Shown piece after piece: positions 1-12,945 of a stretch of DNA of 64,000 nt. This stretch comes from Spirodela intermedia (Eukaryota > Streptophyta > Magnoliopsida > Alismatales > Araceae). The first letter of the stretch is position 1. Each line of letters begins with the position of its first letter. Below the pieces are notes generated by a model. It saw only the letters and a list, made by a program, of their open reading frames with translations. It was not told the DNA's origin and searched no databases. A program made the position numbers and the translations under genes. The stretch spans positions 620,001 to 684,000 of the forward strand of contig LR746272.1 of assembly GCA_902729315.2 (NCBI GenBank), given 5' to 3'.

Positions 1-8
1 GGTTTCCT

Positions 9-700
9 TCAGCACCTGGTGGACTCTCGGTGTATGTTGTCGAGGATAGCGATGATCCCGACGACGAAGGCCTGGTCGTATCCCGGCTGCACGACCACAT
101 TGTACAGATCCTTGCTCGCCATCGCTCGGATCTCCTTCTTCACGGACAACTGCGCCACCACGTTACCCCGGCGGTCTCTGATGGCGCACTCCCTGTCGAC
201 GAAGGATCCCTTGAGATCGAAGTCCCAGTCGCTGTTCTGCTGGGGCTCGACGGAGATCTTAACCTTGCAGTTCACCAGAGAGTGCTTGGGCTCCCTCAGG
301 GTGAAGACTGGCCTGCCAGCGCCGGCGTAGCCCCTCCACTGGTTCTGCAAGCTCAGCGACTGGACGATGCCTCCCTACAAAACCGGGAAGAGGGGAGCAC
401 TGAAGATCTCTGAAGAAGGGGCGATCGTCATGGCCGGAGCTCAGGGAGAGTCAGCCGATGTCTTACCTTCTTGCGAACGGAGATTATGGGTTCGCCGTCG
501 CCGTTCTTCACCAGCAGCTCCCCTTCATTGCCGAGGGTTCCACACCCGTCGACAGAGAAGAGCACCCTCTGAGTATAGTTGGTGACGACGAAGCCGCCTC
601 CGCTCACAACGTGAGGCCTCCTCCTGACGATCAGCACCGTCTGAGATAGAGAGCAGAAGGCCATGCTTACGACGGGCACCATCTCCCCCCGAAAACCCAT
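9..700 (-). CDS. LURP-one-related (LOR, DUF567/Tubby-C2-like) protein
   Basis: Complete two-exon gene. Exon 1 is 700-467 and exon 2 is 374-9; the 92-bp intron has a GTAAGA donor and a TTTTGTAG acceptor, and both exons meet in phase 0 to give 199 residues, the usual LOR size. The family folds as a Tubby-C-terminal-like beta barrel and includes LURP1, needed for basal defence to oomycetes in Arabidopsis; the biochemical role is unknown. Visible family features are the early TVLIVRRRPHVVSGGGFVVT strand, the FSVDGCGTLGNEGELLV segment, the junction KK|GGIVQSLSLQNQW, and the C-terminal block ending GYDQAFVVGIIAILD. No signal peptide or membrane segment is visible, so a cytosolic protein is expected. 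The start could be Met1 (700) or Met7 (682); I chose the first. The stop lies only 8 bases from the window edge, so the 3' UTR is outside. Confidence 0.88.
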
Positions 701-1900
701 CGCCTCTCTCTCCCTCGGCCCCCCGTTTTCTCTCTTCTTTTCTAGCGGGAAGAACCTGGAGAACGGAAAGATTCTTGGGTGGTGAAGAAGTAGGGTAAGA
801 TGCTGCCGGCCAAAAAATGGCCTTGACTTCGGAGGCTGGTTGAAAACACTAGCCTGACAAAGATGGGCAGTTGGGACCTTCGATCGAAGAGGAGACCCCG
901 AAGCATCTTTAAAAAATGGGAAGTTAGCTAATCTCCGTCAGTGCCTTCTGGTGTACTGCTTCCTCTTCCTCCCGACTGGGTCGTAGATGAGTCGTCTGGG
1001 ATTCTCCGGTGACGAAGGGATGATGCTATTCCCAGTCTACAGAGATGACGGAAATGTCATACGCTTTGAAGATCAGATTATCCTCCCCATCGGGATGTGT
1101 GCTGTCGACCAAATTATTAGGTCGGGCCGTGATGGATTTCCCAGTTTCTTGTAGCCGAAGGCTCCCGGTTTCAACTTTCCCGGCCTGACATCGACGAGAA
1201 ACCGTCCAATGTCTTCTCTTTTCGCCATGGCAGGTGGCGTCTCAGTGCCGCCGCTGGAAGCTCTCTTGCCGCCGCCGGTGCTCAGCCCAGTCGCCACCGT
1301 CCGGCGACGCTTACTCGAAACTCCAGTCCCCACCCCTCGACGATAAGCTTTGAAGCTTCCTCCCGGAATCCATCGCCATGAATTTCTTCATCTACAGAAA
1401 CTCCGCCCCCCGCCGGTGACGAGAAGCTTTGAAACTTCGTCCCGAAAGTCGAGCTCCTTCCACCAGAAGTCATCGCCTGTGATTTACCCCACGCCGGAGG
1501 GTCCAACCCGGCCGTTGACGAGGAGCTTTGAAATTTACTCCCGGAAGTTGACTCGCATAGGCAACTTCTCCCGCCTGACGTCCATGGAGAAGACGGCGAG
1601 AAAGGCCGAAACCAATAAGTGTCTTACTGATAACCTGCTGACTGTGCTCGTTGACCATAAACATTCGAGGCTCATTAAGCTATACCGGCCCGTTAAGCCC
1701 AGGACCATTAACAGAATACCTACGCCGGCTCGCATGGGCTACCCAAACGGGAAAAACTGGGTGTGATCGAGCTTGGCTATATTATCACGGGCCGCGCCTA
1801 TTAAAGCTCGATCCCATATTATTGTTGGGTTCAGTTGTCATTTTGGAGTATATCCGATGGGGATCCGAGTAAGGCCCACAGTTGTGCTAGCGATGCCGAT
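701..1900. other. Intergenic, moderate GC, no recognised gene
   Basis: Upstream flank of the LOR gene. Open frames occur on both strands but none resembles a known protein. A degenerate unit built on AGCTTTGAA followed by TCCCGGAA occurs three times, near 1347, 1426 and 1526. The right edge is a sharp switch to AT-rich DNA near 1,900. Confidence 0.5.
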
Positions 1901-3769
1901 CCTTGGTGTTTTCCTCTCTATTTTTTAAATTTGTGATACAACATGCAATTTGACGTATGAATCAAGGTTTAATATGGTTGTTGATAAATCTAGGCTTATA
2001 ATATCGTGAATAGATGAATACACATGCCTTTGCATGTGCGAATCACAATGTTTATTTATTTTTAATGGCTTTAAATGAGGTTTGCACATATTAAAAAATT
2101 TTAAATTATTTATTTTAAATTTATATTGTACCAATATTTACAAATATTATTTTATTTTATATTTTTTAAAAGATTAAATATTTGATGCTAACCAAGGATA
2201 CTAAAGCGTAAAATATTCATTTCATGGCCACTAGAATCTTAATATGTTTGTGATGATATATTTTAATATTAAACTCCATAAGTAGCCTAATAAACTTAAA
2301 AGTCAAATGGTAGTTTTCCTATTCTTCCATAGGCTCAAGAAAATTAATATAATCGTCCTATGTAAGGCAATCATACATCAATCATCTTATTGATACTGTA
2401 GATTTACTTGCAACTAGTTTGAATGACTAAGAATGTCATATTTTCTGTCCATTTTAATTTTAAGCCTCAATATTCCTTAAGAATGCATCTAAGATGACAA
2501 CCACTAGAATTTTTTTATGTTTTAAGAAAATCTATCATGCACAACATACCAGAAGTATCAAATGTTCAAAGCCTCTAAATCTATAATAAGAGAAGTATCA
2601 CAACATGAACCTTAAGATTTGATTTACCAATATGATGCAATTATGTAGGAGTGTTGAATGTATGGCTAGTGACAAATCTAGACTTGTGAATTTATAATTT
2701 TAGAGCTAAGTTAAGTTCTTACATTCATAGTGTGCATTTGGAGGAAGTAAATAGAACAATTAAAGAGAGGTGCTCTTAAATGAGTGAAAGCAAGCTATGG
2801 AAGCCAACCTATTAGATATCTTTGTGCTTTTATCTCTGAAAATTATTTTTTTAACTCATTGACACACAAACATGAAAAGATGATCAAGGCCTTCATGTGA
2901 CTTTACTAAAACGCCCCAGCTCACTTGTTTCTTAGTTCCTAATGTGATTTGTTTGAGACCAACATAATTCTTAGACTTACAAATATGATCATTTTCAAAT
3001 TTTTTATTCATAGGATCTAAAAGTTATAACATTTTAGTAATTTTTTAGAGAACATGAGTTATGATGTGTAGATTTAAACTCTTAATTCATGAATAATATG
3101 AAAAAAAGAGTGTGAGATTGATCATTTATTTTTTTATTTTATAATATTTTATATAATTTTTTTTTCCTTGAAGGGTGTTCAATGATTTGAGAAATAAGTT
3201 GTTTCTCAACTATAACTTGATCAATAAAAAACTCATTGACATGACCACTTACTTAATTTCTATTATAATATTTACATAATCATCTTAGAGCTTTGATTGA
3301 TATCTTTAGATTTATATGACAGCACATGGTACCAAGAAGTGGAGGGGTATAATTGATTTTGCTCTACTTCATTTGTATGTTAGGATTTACAAAGATAAAT
3401 GGGTACTTCATGGTCACTTCTATAGTTTTTTGGTCTACTTGACATATTAGATTTTTCAAAGACTACATACTCAATTACACTAAATTTTTAGTCAAAAGCA
3501 CAATGAATTACATACTTTAGTTAACTTCATTATATGTAATAAATCTAAATAAATAAATATTTTACTCAATAATCTTTTTATAGATTAATGAGTTTGGGAT
3601 TCAAATTAGAGGATGGCCTCTCTTATATTTTAATTTTAAGGTTCTAAGGGTCAACTAGAGGATGGCATCTAATATGTTTCAAATTTATCATTCTAGTAGG
3701 CCAATAAGATATACATTTATTGATTTATTTTTATTTTATTTCTAGACATTTTAGCTCATAACTTCTTGG
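1901..3769. other. AT-rich intergenic DNA
   Basis: Very AT-rich sequence with no open frame of note and no recognisable transposon protein remnant. Probably old, degraded repeat DNA, but I cannot assign a family. Confidence 0.5.
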
Positions 3770-3774
3770 GGGTC
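3770..3774. repeat. Target-site duplication GGGTC, left copy
   Basis: The five bases GGGTC directly before the TG end of the solo LTR are repeated exactly directly after its CA end at 5414-5418. A 5-bp duplication is the usual integrase footprint of plant LTR retrotransposons. Confidence 0.8.
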
Positions 3775-5413
3775 TGATAAGCCTTCATTATCATGAGTTA
3801 ATAATTAGTAAATAATATACTTTTAGCCTTAACTTATGATAAATAGACTTATATTTGTGTTAAAGTGTGAAAAGTGATTTTTAGTTGATTAAAGTGAATT
3901 TTTAGATAATTATGTAATTTTATACAAATTTATATGATTTTTACAGTCTTACTTTTGAGATAAATGAAGAAAAAGAAATAAAAATAAAAATATAGTAAAA
4001 TGAGGGGGACCTGTCGGCCAGCCGGGCCCGCAAGCGGGTCGAAAGCACAGTTGGGGAGTAGCCGCGAGTAGGGGCTTGAGCGACTTGGACTAATAGGGGC
4101 ACGTGTGCGTCACTCCCCTTCCACGTCACTGGTGGCCAGTCGGCTGTGGGGCAATAAGTGGTTGTACATGCGCGAGAAAGTGACTTGTTTTCAAATGTAA
4201 CATTACTATATATTCGTTAGAAACTTTGGCGCACAAGCGATGTGGGACTAAACCCACGTGACACCTTCTCCATAAAGGGACGGGCAACCGGCGTAGGTTC
4301 GAATCCTCTCAGAGCCAAAACTCATATTTTTTATTTGATTATCGCGACTTTCTTGCAGATCGCCAATGAAGGATTAAGCAACCAGAATTGTTGGATCATC
4401 GGTGAAAATTTTGTCAACGCGATTCGCGGGCATTATTATTAAAATTGTTGAACGATTTGCGATAAAAGGATCGCAAATCCATCGAGTAAAGCATCTCCGA
4501 TTGATCGACGAATAAGTCATCGTCGTAAAGAGGACGATCTACTAGGAGATGAGTCGCTACCTCCTGAGAGCATACTGGATGCGATGAAGAGCCTTTTCTT
4601 ACTGTGCGGACCTGAGGATGAAGCTCCCTGACACGCGCCCCACCTCCATCCAGCTCCTCTCTGTTGGGTGACAACTGTCGGAGAGTCGCAAAGTTGTTGT
4701 TTTTCCGCTCCGTCAGGTGATAGTTACTAGAGACGATTCGACGGCTCATTTCATTGATCTCTAGACTTAGCAAGGAGATCTAGAGATTGCCCACATCGTC
4801 CTTGTCCAAAGAGAGCCTTTGAGGCCGTACACACTGCACGACGATCCTCTCGAACACTCAGGATTCCAGTGCATCGCCGACGCATCGTCGTCGCGATGCC
4901 AGAACTCTGTTTTCTTGCTTTCAACTTACTTTCTGCTTTATTTAGTGATAATTTGTGTGATTTAAATTTACTAAGATATACTTCATTTAATTACGATTCT
5001 TCTGACTTTTACAAATCTTAATTTGATCAATTAAATCGTCTGTAATCGCTTATGTAAGAATCGTCGGACAAAACTCTATTTCTGTCCGATTCATGTTCAC
5101 CGAGCACTGACGTCATCTTGATGTCCGCACCCTTATTTCCCTTTTTCATGAATTTTAAATATATTTCTTTTTCATTTCCTAGTATAAAATTCATAGAAAA
5201 TAGTATTCTTTGAGGAAAATTCTGAATAATTACCTGATATTATATTGCATCCTTGTGATCGACCTGGAAAATTATCGTTATTTTTGGAAGTTTTATTGAA
5301 TTATAATTGATATATTTGTTCAGAAATACTTCTAAATATCTAAAAATTCGTATTTTCTAGTTTTATAAATTTTAAATTTGCGTGATTTACTATTCAATGA
5401 CTAAGTCATGTCA
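3775..5413 (+). mobile_element. Solo LTR, 1,639 bp, with perfect target-site duplication
   Basis: The element begins TGATAAG and ends CATGTCA (TG...CA) and is flanked on both sides by GGGTC. No primer-binding site or internal coding region follows, so this is a solo LTR left by recombination between two LTRs. Two related copies lie in the window in the same orientation: a full-length, diverged one at 58640-60308 and a truncated one at 63153-63446. The first ~240 bp are AT-rich, then comes a GC-rich core from about 4006 (CCTGTCGGCCAGCCGGGC), then mixed sequence. The strand follows the shared orientation of the copies; no gene polarity can be shown. A length of 1.6 kb would suit Ty3/gypsy better than a small copia element, but with no internal region the superfamily is undecided. 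Confidence 0.85.
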
Positions 5414-5418
5414 GGGTC
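5414..5418. repeat. Target-site duplication GGGTC, right copy
   Basis: Exact match to 3770-3774, directly abutting the CA end of the solo LTR. Intact duplication shows that both LTR ends are undisturbed and the insertion is not very old. Confidence 0.8.
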
Positions 5419-6330
5419 TCATCTTGAGTCATGGATTAACTCATTATGATTTTGATAAATTTTATACATTAAAATGAAATCATATTGATACTATGTGATA
5501 TAAATTTAATTTGAGACTGATGTATTACATGAGATTAAAGAGTATGATTATTTTGTTATCATCAAGGATATAATTGTTAGATTTTATTTCAAGAAAAATA
5601 ATAAAAAAATCATGTGAAATTAATATGTTATCATCTTATTTTACACAAATATTTAAAATGAGAATTGAAACAAAATAAATTGTAGATAAAATGATGAAAT
5701 CATTATTTTGTTATTGATTTTACAAGAGTATTGATTTAAGTTGTTAGTAGATGGGTAAAATAGTATAGAAGCTTGACCCTTTCTACTAAAATAATTTTCA
5801 TTTCAAAAAATATGAGACACATATAGATGTGCAATAAGTCAATAAAAACTTGATTCAAAGAGGAATCTAGACTTGAAAGACATTCATTAAAATTCAAAGT
5901 ATTGAAAGAGTTATATGTGTTTTACTCTTTATGATTATTTTTTTATATTTTTCAGATTCCACACATGTTAAGGTCTACTTAAACCCATCTTCTATCATAA
6001 AGGAAATACATTTTGTTCGAAATACAACAATGAAAAAAAATATAAATTTCAGAAAATGACTACTACAATAAACATTTCTCTTCTCTATCAACTCTTCTCA
6101 AGTCTCTATGATAGAAGTGTATGGTTTGATTATTTCAAAGGAGTTGTGGACACTATTCCTAGTCTCAAGCATTTCCTCCTTCAGCCTATCACCTCTTCAT
6201 TCTTTGATTAATTCCTTAATCAATTATCAGTGCACAAAATAAAAATTTAAAGGTCTCAATAACATCATTTTAAATCTATGGTATACAGACTAGTTGAGAT
6301 TGTGTTCGTCTTTAAATAGTTAAATAAATT
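5419..6330. other. AT-rich intergenic DNA
   Basis: No gene, RNA or transposon protein remnant recognised. It forms the left flank of the diverged direct-repeat pair. Confidence 0.45.
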
Positions 6331-6339
6331 AAGAGGAGA

Positions 6340-7630
6340 GGATGAATTAATTTTTCAGTTTTTATTTTGATTGAGTATAACATTTTTATTATATTTTATT
6401 TATACATTAAAATATCAATTATATGTACATATTAATATATAAATATAAAGTAAACTAGGAGAAGATTGTGCACACTATATTTTAGAGTGATCTAATCAAA
6501 CCCCTATAACCTACATACATTTTTGAATATTCAACCTCAATTTTGTTATTCTACTATAAGAATATACTTGATCTTACAATGATCAATAACCTTTTGTATT
6601 ATTAGATTATACGAGGTTATGATCTTTCAACCTAGAACCTTAATCAAAGAATATGTAAGTTTCTAGGCCTCTTTGTTGCAATAAGATCACATGTGACTCA
6701 ATGCTTTATGTGACTACATTGATGACACACCATATGAGTCTCAACCAATCCACATATTATATAATATAATATAATATAAAATAATATAGAAAAAAAATCC
6801 CAAATTTAAAATAAAGACTTTGTGCAATAAGACTTGATGGAGTTGAGAGGTGTTGGGTTGAAGGAATAAGTATTTGAGACTTACAATGATTTCCACAGCT
6901 CTCTTAAAACAAGCAAATCTTGCTCTTGAGTCTTGAAGAGTTGATGGAGAGAAAAAACATCTATTGAAGCAACATATGTCATATAAAATTCATATTTTTT
7001 TCCTTGCCTTAGTTGGCTGAAATACTCCTTTTATGGGGTATACTAGATAGTCTCCTTTTTTAATGTTACTAAGTCGAATAGTTTTGTTTAAATAAACTTT
7101 AATAAGTCAATCATGAATTCTAAAAAATATGAAAAAATAAGTAAAAAGAATGAAAAGTCATAACTCTCTCAACACTTCAAATTTGTATTTGATTTTTAGC
7201 TCTAAATTCCTCTTTGGATTAGATTTTCATTGGTTAATTGCATGTTTATATTAAATCATTGATCTTGTAAAATAATATTAAATTAATATTTTATTCAAAT
7301 ACATGCGTATGCTATAAATATGGATGTATTAATGAAGTCATTTAATATTAAGAATTACACAAAAGATTATGGCATGTTCAGATCACCTAGATTTTTTATT
7401 TTCATTACACTTGTATAATATGATACCATGATAAGAATTTGAAATAGAACGAAGTATTTACTATGATCTATACCTTAGTTATTTATTAAAATAATCTATA
7501 CTATTTAATCTCATATAATATATCAATATATAATTAAATTTACGTGATATATTATAAATTTCATGATCATATTAATATCTAAAAATCATCAAAATTATAA
7601 TAAATTGATATATTATTCAACACACATGTG
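6340..7630 (+). repeat. Diverged direct repeat, copy 1 (~1.25 kb)
   Basis: Aligns by eye in the same orientation with about 8460-9690. Shared landmarks include GAGTGATCTAATCAAAC (6485; partner 8580), the block CTTTTATGGGGTATACTAG (about 7028; partner 8967), and an ATCAATATATAATTAAATTTAC stretch (about 7520; partner about 9600). Identity is only moderate, with many small indels. Ends are approximate. It could be an old pair of LTRs, a duplicated non-autonomous element or a segmental duplication. Confidence 0.55.
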
Positions 7631-8459
7631 GGTGTTGTTAATGCAATCACACAAAATATTGAGGCATTTGTGGTGTGTCTATGGTGAGGAGATTTAAAAA
7701 CTCAATAATTTTATGAATAAGGTTCATGGTTGAGAGGTCATAAGCTCATAGAGCCTCAAGCTGTAAAAGGTTCTTAATCTTCGTAAAATCAAATCTATTT
7801 TTATGATAAAATAATAAAATTGAGCTATAGTCCTCTAAAGTGGGTGTAGGTTAAAAGAGTTTGGTTAAATCATTCCAAAATCTGAAGTATACAATCTACT
7901 TTCTTAATTTTTCTAGTCATCTAAGGATAAGACCTCAATCTTCTTATTTATTTCTATGAAAGCTTTGTTATGGAGGATGTATTATCTACATTAATTGTGT
8001 CATTTTTTCTTCTTTGAACTTGATTTGTTTGTCAATTCTCCCTCCTTTCTCATTTAGAAGAGTGTTCCTTTCATATTTGTGAAATTTCTTTTGATTTTTG
8101 AGGTTTTCACATGACCATTAAATTGTGTAGACTAATTATTTTTCATGAAGACACATCCCAATATTAACTCTCTTTTTTTATTTTTTTGTGATGTGCCCCA
8201 CACATGTTAACACATGTGATGTCACTTGAAGTAGGGCCTAGTAAAACATGCAGATAAAATTATATTAAATTTCCAATAAATTATAAAAAATATGTTGGAG
8301 CATATCAAATTTACTTGGTCATTTTCAAGGGTCACTAAAATATTCAAGGTAGTGTGGTCTTTTCTCTCTTAATTTAATTTGTTTCTTTAATAATAGTTAT
8401 TGGAATCATCAACATACTTAATTGTGTTGGTCACTAGATGGTTTGATAAATCAAGAGTA
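7631..8459. other. AT-rich spacer between the direct repeats
   Basis: About 0.83 kb separating the two diverged repeats. No reading frame or transposon domain is recognisable, so if the repeats are LTRs the internal region is non-coding or lost. Confidence 0.4.
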
Positions 8460-9690
8460 GTTTTAATTTTTTATTTTTCAAGTATAATAAATTTTATTTT
8501 ATATATTAATATCATTTTTTTTTATCTATATTAGTGTATAGATATAAAAAAATGAAGAAAAATAAGCATATTGGATTTTGGAGTGATTTGATCAAACTAT
8601 TTGGTTTATATCAATTTTTTAAGACTCCATCTTCATTCCATTATTTCACTACTATAATATACTTAATTTTATAATGATAGAGAACCTCTTACATCTCCAC
8701 ACTTTGCAAAGTACTAATGATTCACCTTAGAACCTAATCTCATTTTGATGTATCAATGATCGATGAAGTAGCTGCAAAGTGTTGGACTATGAGAAGGATT
8801 ACTTGAGACTTGGAATGATATTCAAAATTTTTGAAATAATTAGATCTTGCCCTTGGATCTTAGAGACATGAGAGGAGGTGATGGAAAGGATGAATGTACG
8901 TTGAAGTATGTGTCACCATTTGAAAATCATGTATTTTCTCCTTGCCTTAATTTGAGCAAAATGTATCTTTTATGGGGTAGACTAGGCTCCCTCCTTTTCA
9001 CCCTTATCGTGTTAAACAATTGAGTTCATGTAAACCTTAATGGGCCATACATATATTATAAAAAATATAAAAGAACAGTTGTAAACATTGAATAAATTAT
9101 AACTATCTTAATACTTTCATTTTTAATGCATGGTTTTTAGCTATAGATTTCTCTTTTAATCCACTTTCTATTGGTTATTCCACATACTCTTTCTGTGACA
9201 TATATTCCAAGATAAAAAATATTTTAATAAGAAAAGTTAAACTTCTAGACTATTTTATTTTTGCAAGAACATATTAATTTGTAATCTTGTAAAATCAATA
9301 ACTAATCAATATTTTAATTATTTTTTAAAAAAATTTCATTTGACTCTTCATTAAAATACCTTAGTATTGGTTATCATTTGATTTTATTAGTAAAATCATT
9401 TAATGTTAAAAAATTTAGTATTAAGGCTTACACAGGATTTACCTCATATAGATTTTTTTTAATCTTTCTACCTGCACAATCATAACATTTGTATTCTTAA
9501 TGAGAACTTGAAAATTAATAATATAATTTTATATGGTTTATGTCATTAATATATTAATAAGGTAGTTCTTCTAATAAACTCTTTAATCTCACCTAATACA
9601 TCAATCTCTAATTAAATTTACATCTCATATTATCAATTTCATCATTTTATATTACTGTCTAGAAAACTTCAAAATCATAATGCAGCCATC
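8460..9690 (+). repeat. Diverged direct repeat, copy 2 (~1.25 kb)
   Basis: Partner of 6340-7630, same orientation. The best preserved part is about 8570-9010, containing GAGTGATTTGATCAAAC and TTTTATGGGGTAGACTAGG. Ends cannot be fixed by eye. Confidence 0.55.
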
Positions 9691-12620
9691 TATAGCTCAA
9701 AAAATTCTATTATAATAATTTTGTATCAATCTAATTTTTTCATATGCTCTATTTATCATGAAAACATAATGAAATTCTAAAACCAATAGATACTCAAGGA
9801 AAAGAAGCTTCATTGTGTTATAATAAATTTTAAGATTTTTGTGTCAACTGAATTTAAGATGACATCACTGATCTAGATTTTAATTTTTTTTTAAAAATCA
9901 TCTATATATTTCTTAATTTTGATTATTATATATAGTCTATATTTATATCTTTTTTTATGTAAAAAGAAAGGGATGAACTAGTGAAAGGGATAAAAAGCAA
10001 AGAAAAAGGTTTAGAGCCACCATCTCATGTATATAAAATTATCAAAGGAGTTGCTATGAAGTAAATTAATCTTGAACATCAATAAAGGAAGATGAAAGCA
10101 TTATTGCTCAAGTCATTTAACCTCTCATCCTTGCAAAGCCTCCTCAATTATAAACTAGAAGATTCTACACCTTAAGAAATATCACATCAACAATCAATAT
10201 TTCTTATTCTTGTTGTGTAATGGTGTGTTAATTGAAGTTTCAAAAACTTGTTTTAGTATAACAGTAATTTCTATGTTTTAGGATTCATAATATCACAAAC
10301 TACAAGAGTTTCTTAGAAAAGTTTGAGTTTTGACCTCCTAAAGTCATAAATCTAGAAAAAAAAATCAAGGTGAAACTTTGATTGTGTTAGAACTATGAAA
10401 TCTAGTAACTGATTCAAGCCTATAATTTAGTGTGAATTAATACTAAGAGTTAATTAAAAAAAAGATTAGTTACTTTAAGAGTGGACTAGGTTGAACATAT
10501 TAAACTACTATGAATCTTATATTCTCTTTAAAATATTCCATGCTAGAGAAAGCTAGAAAATAAATCCATATTCTTAGTCACGTGCTGCTATTAAATCCAA
10601 AAAAAGTACACCTTTGATGTCATTTGTTGCTACAAGGTAGCTGAAATCATCACATGTTAATCACTATTAATTTTCAAAAATATCTCTTCAATATGATGAT
10701 GATTTTGGAAATATTGTGATTGATAATGATAAATCTCTATGAGTTGTCAGTTAATTTAGATATATGGGCTGGAGGGCATAGTTTTGCAAGAAAAATGTGG
10801 AACTATAAATAATAAATTTTAATTTATAAAAATATATAATAATTAAAGGAAAAGAAGAATGTTATTTTTGAAGAACGATTGTACAATATGGTCTTGAGAA
10901 AGATGTAGTACTTGTAATACAACAAATGTTTTGACCCACAATAATGTATATGAAAATTAATGTTTATCAATTTCTATGTATACCAAGTTAGATGCACGAT
11001 TTGTAAACTCAAAAGAAAATTTTGTATAACTATTAACAAGTAATATTGGAGAGATTATTGTTTGAAGTAAAAAATGTAGGCAATTTTTTTAAAAAAAGAG
11101 AGTATGTCATAAAATTTCATATTATTGTATGCTCAATATTACTAGAGATTAGGACCAACATAATTGAACAAAAAAAAATTAAAGAAAAATTGTACAAGGA
11201 GTATATCCTTAAATAATGTATTTTCAAGCACAAATTATGTTTATTTTGAGTTATGTTAGGACTATGCTTTTGGAGAAGAAAAGAGGTTTGGAGATGCATA
11301 AGAAAACAAACCCAAAATTTTAAAGTTTAGTTGCATAGATGTACATAATCCTTTCATGTCCATTCTTAATTTTCCTCATCTATAGAGGTTATAAGTAGAA
11401 AAAAGCAATTTTTTCAACATAAATCAAGGGTTTTATGTGCTTTTTATCCTTAAAAAATTGGAAACATATTAATTTTGAAATAAAATATTTGAAGGCTTTT
11501 ATGTTGAAAGTAAGATCAAGAGGATTTAAATATTGTGGAAGGACACCATATGAAAGCTACTCAACATTGAGAAAGAATTGAACAATGATAAAGTCTAAGT
11601 GTATAATGAATATTGTCATTATTGATTTTTTTGCATATTTTTATACTGTGGTTGTGAATAATGTATGGCTGTTAATCATCATAATCACATTAGCTACTCT
11701 TCATAAAAATAATTGCATAAGGAAATATATTGGTTAAATTTGTTAATAATTATTTATCGGGTAAATTGTATTGTTAATGCTAGTGATGAATACAGTTCTT
11801 ATAATTTGTTTTAAAAAGGCTATAAAAAAACAAAGAGGGGGGTTGACTTGATCTTTTTTAGAATCTCTAGCTTATTGTTTCTAATGAACAAGTGAAACTA
11901 AAAAATATAATGGTTTGCCCCACTATGCTCCCCTTGCCCCCTTCACTTTGTAAGAAACATACCATTAGATTCTTTGAACTTTTCTTCATACATCAACTAA
12001 AAAATAAATGCCTCAACCAGTGTTGTGCTAGATTTTATGGTTCTAACTGACCTACATAATTCTCCAAGACACTTCCCCTTGGTTCATTGCTCTAAAGGGT
12101 TCCATTAGATTAGTGCTAGTGTAATATTTTCTAGATTAATGGTTCCAGATCAGCTTGAGTAATATGAGTACTCAGATTTAAGAATAGAGCAATTAAATTA
12201 TCTTACATGTTTGATTCATAGAAGTAGATGGACATTAACACAATAAGTAAATACTTCCAAGCTCAAGTTAAAGTCCTTGCACTTTTCTAATTTTGACTTT
12301 AAATGAATAAAACCATTTGGCATTATGCATTAATGATAATTTTATAATTATCACTAATCCATATAATTAGTCATTTGACATTTTGCATTGTGAATAAAAT
12401 TATCATTATGCATTAATGATACTTGTATAATTATCTTTAATCCATAATTAGTCATTGAAAAATTAAAATTAAAAGGTGGTCAACTTTTTAATATAGTCCT
12501 TGGTAAAATTAATCCATTTCATTTAAGAAACTTTTAGAATTGAGAAGTTAGTGGAGGCAATAATCTCATGACCGGGTCTGAGAGGGCATATTTCTAAATA
12601 ATCGATAATACAGTGAATAA
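9691..12620. other. AT-rich intergenic DNA
   Basis: No gene recognised on either strand; the longest frame is 60 codons and looks like chance. It contains a short imperfect tandem duplication near 12316-12465. The composition changes sharply to GC-rich genic DNA after about 12,620. Confidence 0.5.
12316..12465 (+). repeat. Imperfect tandem duplication (~80 bp, two copies)
   Basis: CATTATGCATTAATGATA starts both units (about 12320 and 12405), each followed by TTNTATAATTATC and an ATAATTAGTCATT tail. Very AT-rich and capable of hairpins (TAATTA, ATTAAT). Confidence 0.6.
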
Positions 12621-12945
12621 AAGGAAACTTTAATATGACAACGTGTTAAAGGATTGACCTTGCTGAAGGCACGTGAGGACAAATTCCGAGTTCCTTCTTG
12701 GCTCAAGCAGATGGACCCCACCAACTGCCATGATCACCAAACCCAAAAACAAACCTCATATGATGACATATTTACCAAACTACCAAAGCTCACCTTCCCT
12801 GCATCTCGGTCCCCGTGCACTGGATTGACTCCTTCCAAAGGCAAAGGCCAATAATGATCCGCCACCTGGCCCCACCATTTATCCCCAACCCAAATAAGGA
12901 GCGACTGATCCACCTTCGTTCTCCTCCTCCCATTGAGATCCAACC

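Noticed and set aside
1350-1766. A 138-codon plus-strand frame in the LOR upstream region
   Set aside because: No recognised domain; the frame is produced by a degenerate repeat and competes with frames on the other strand.
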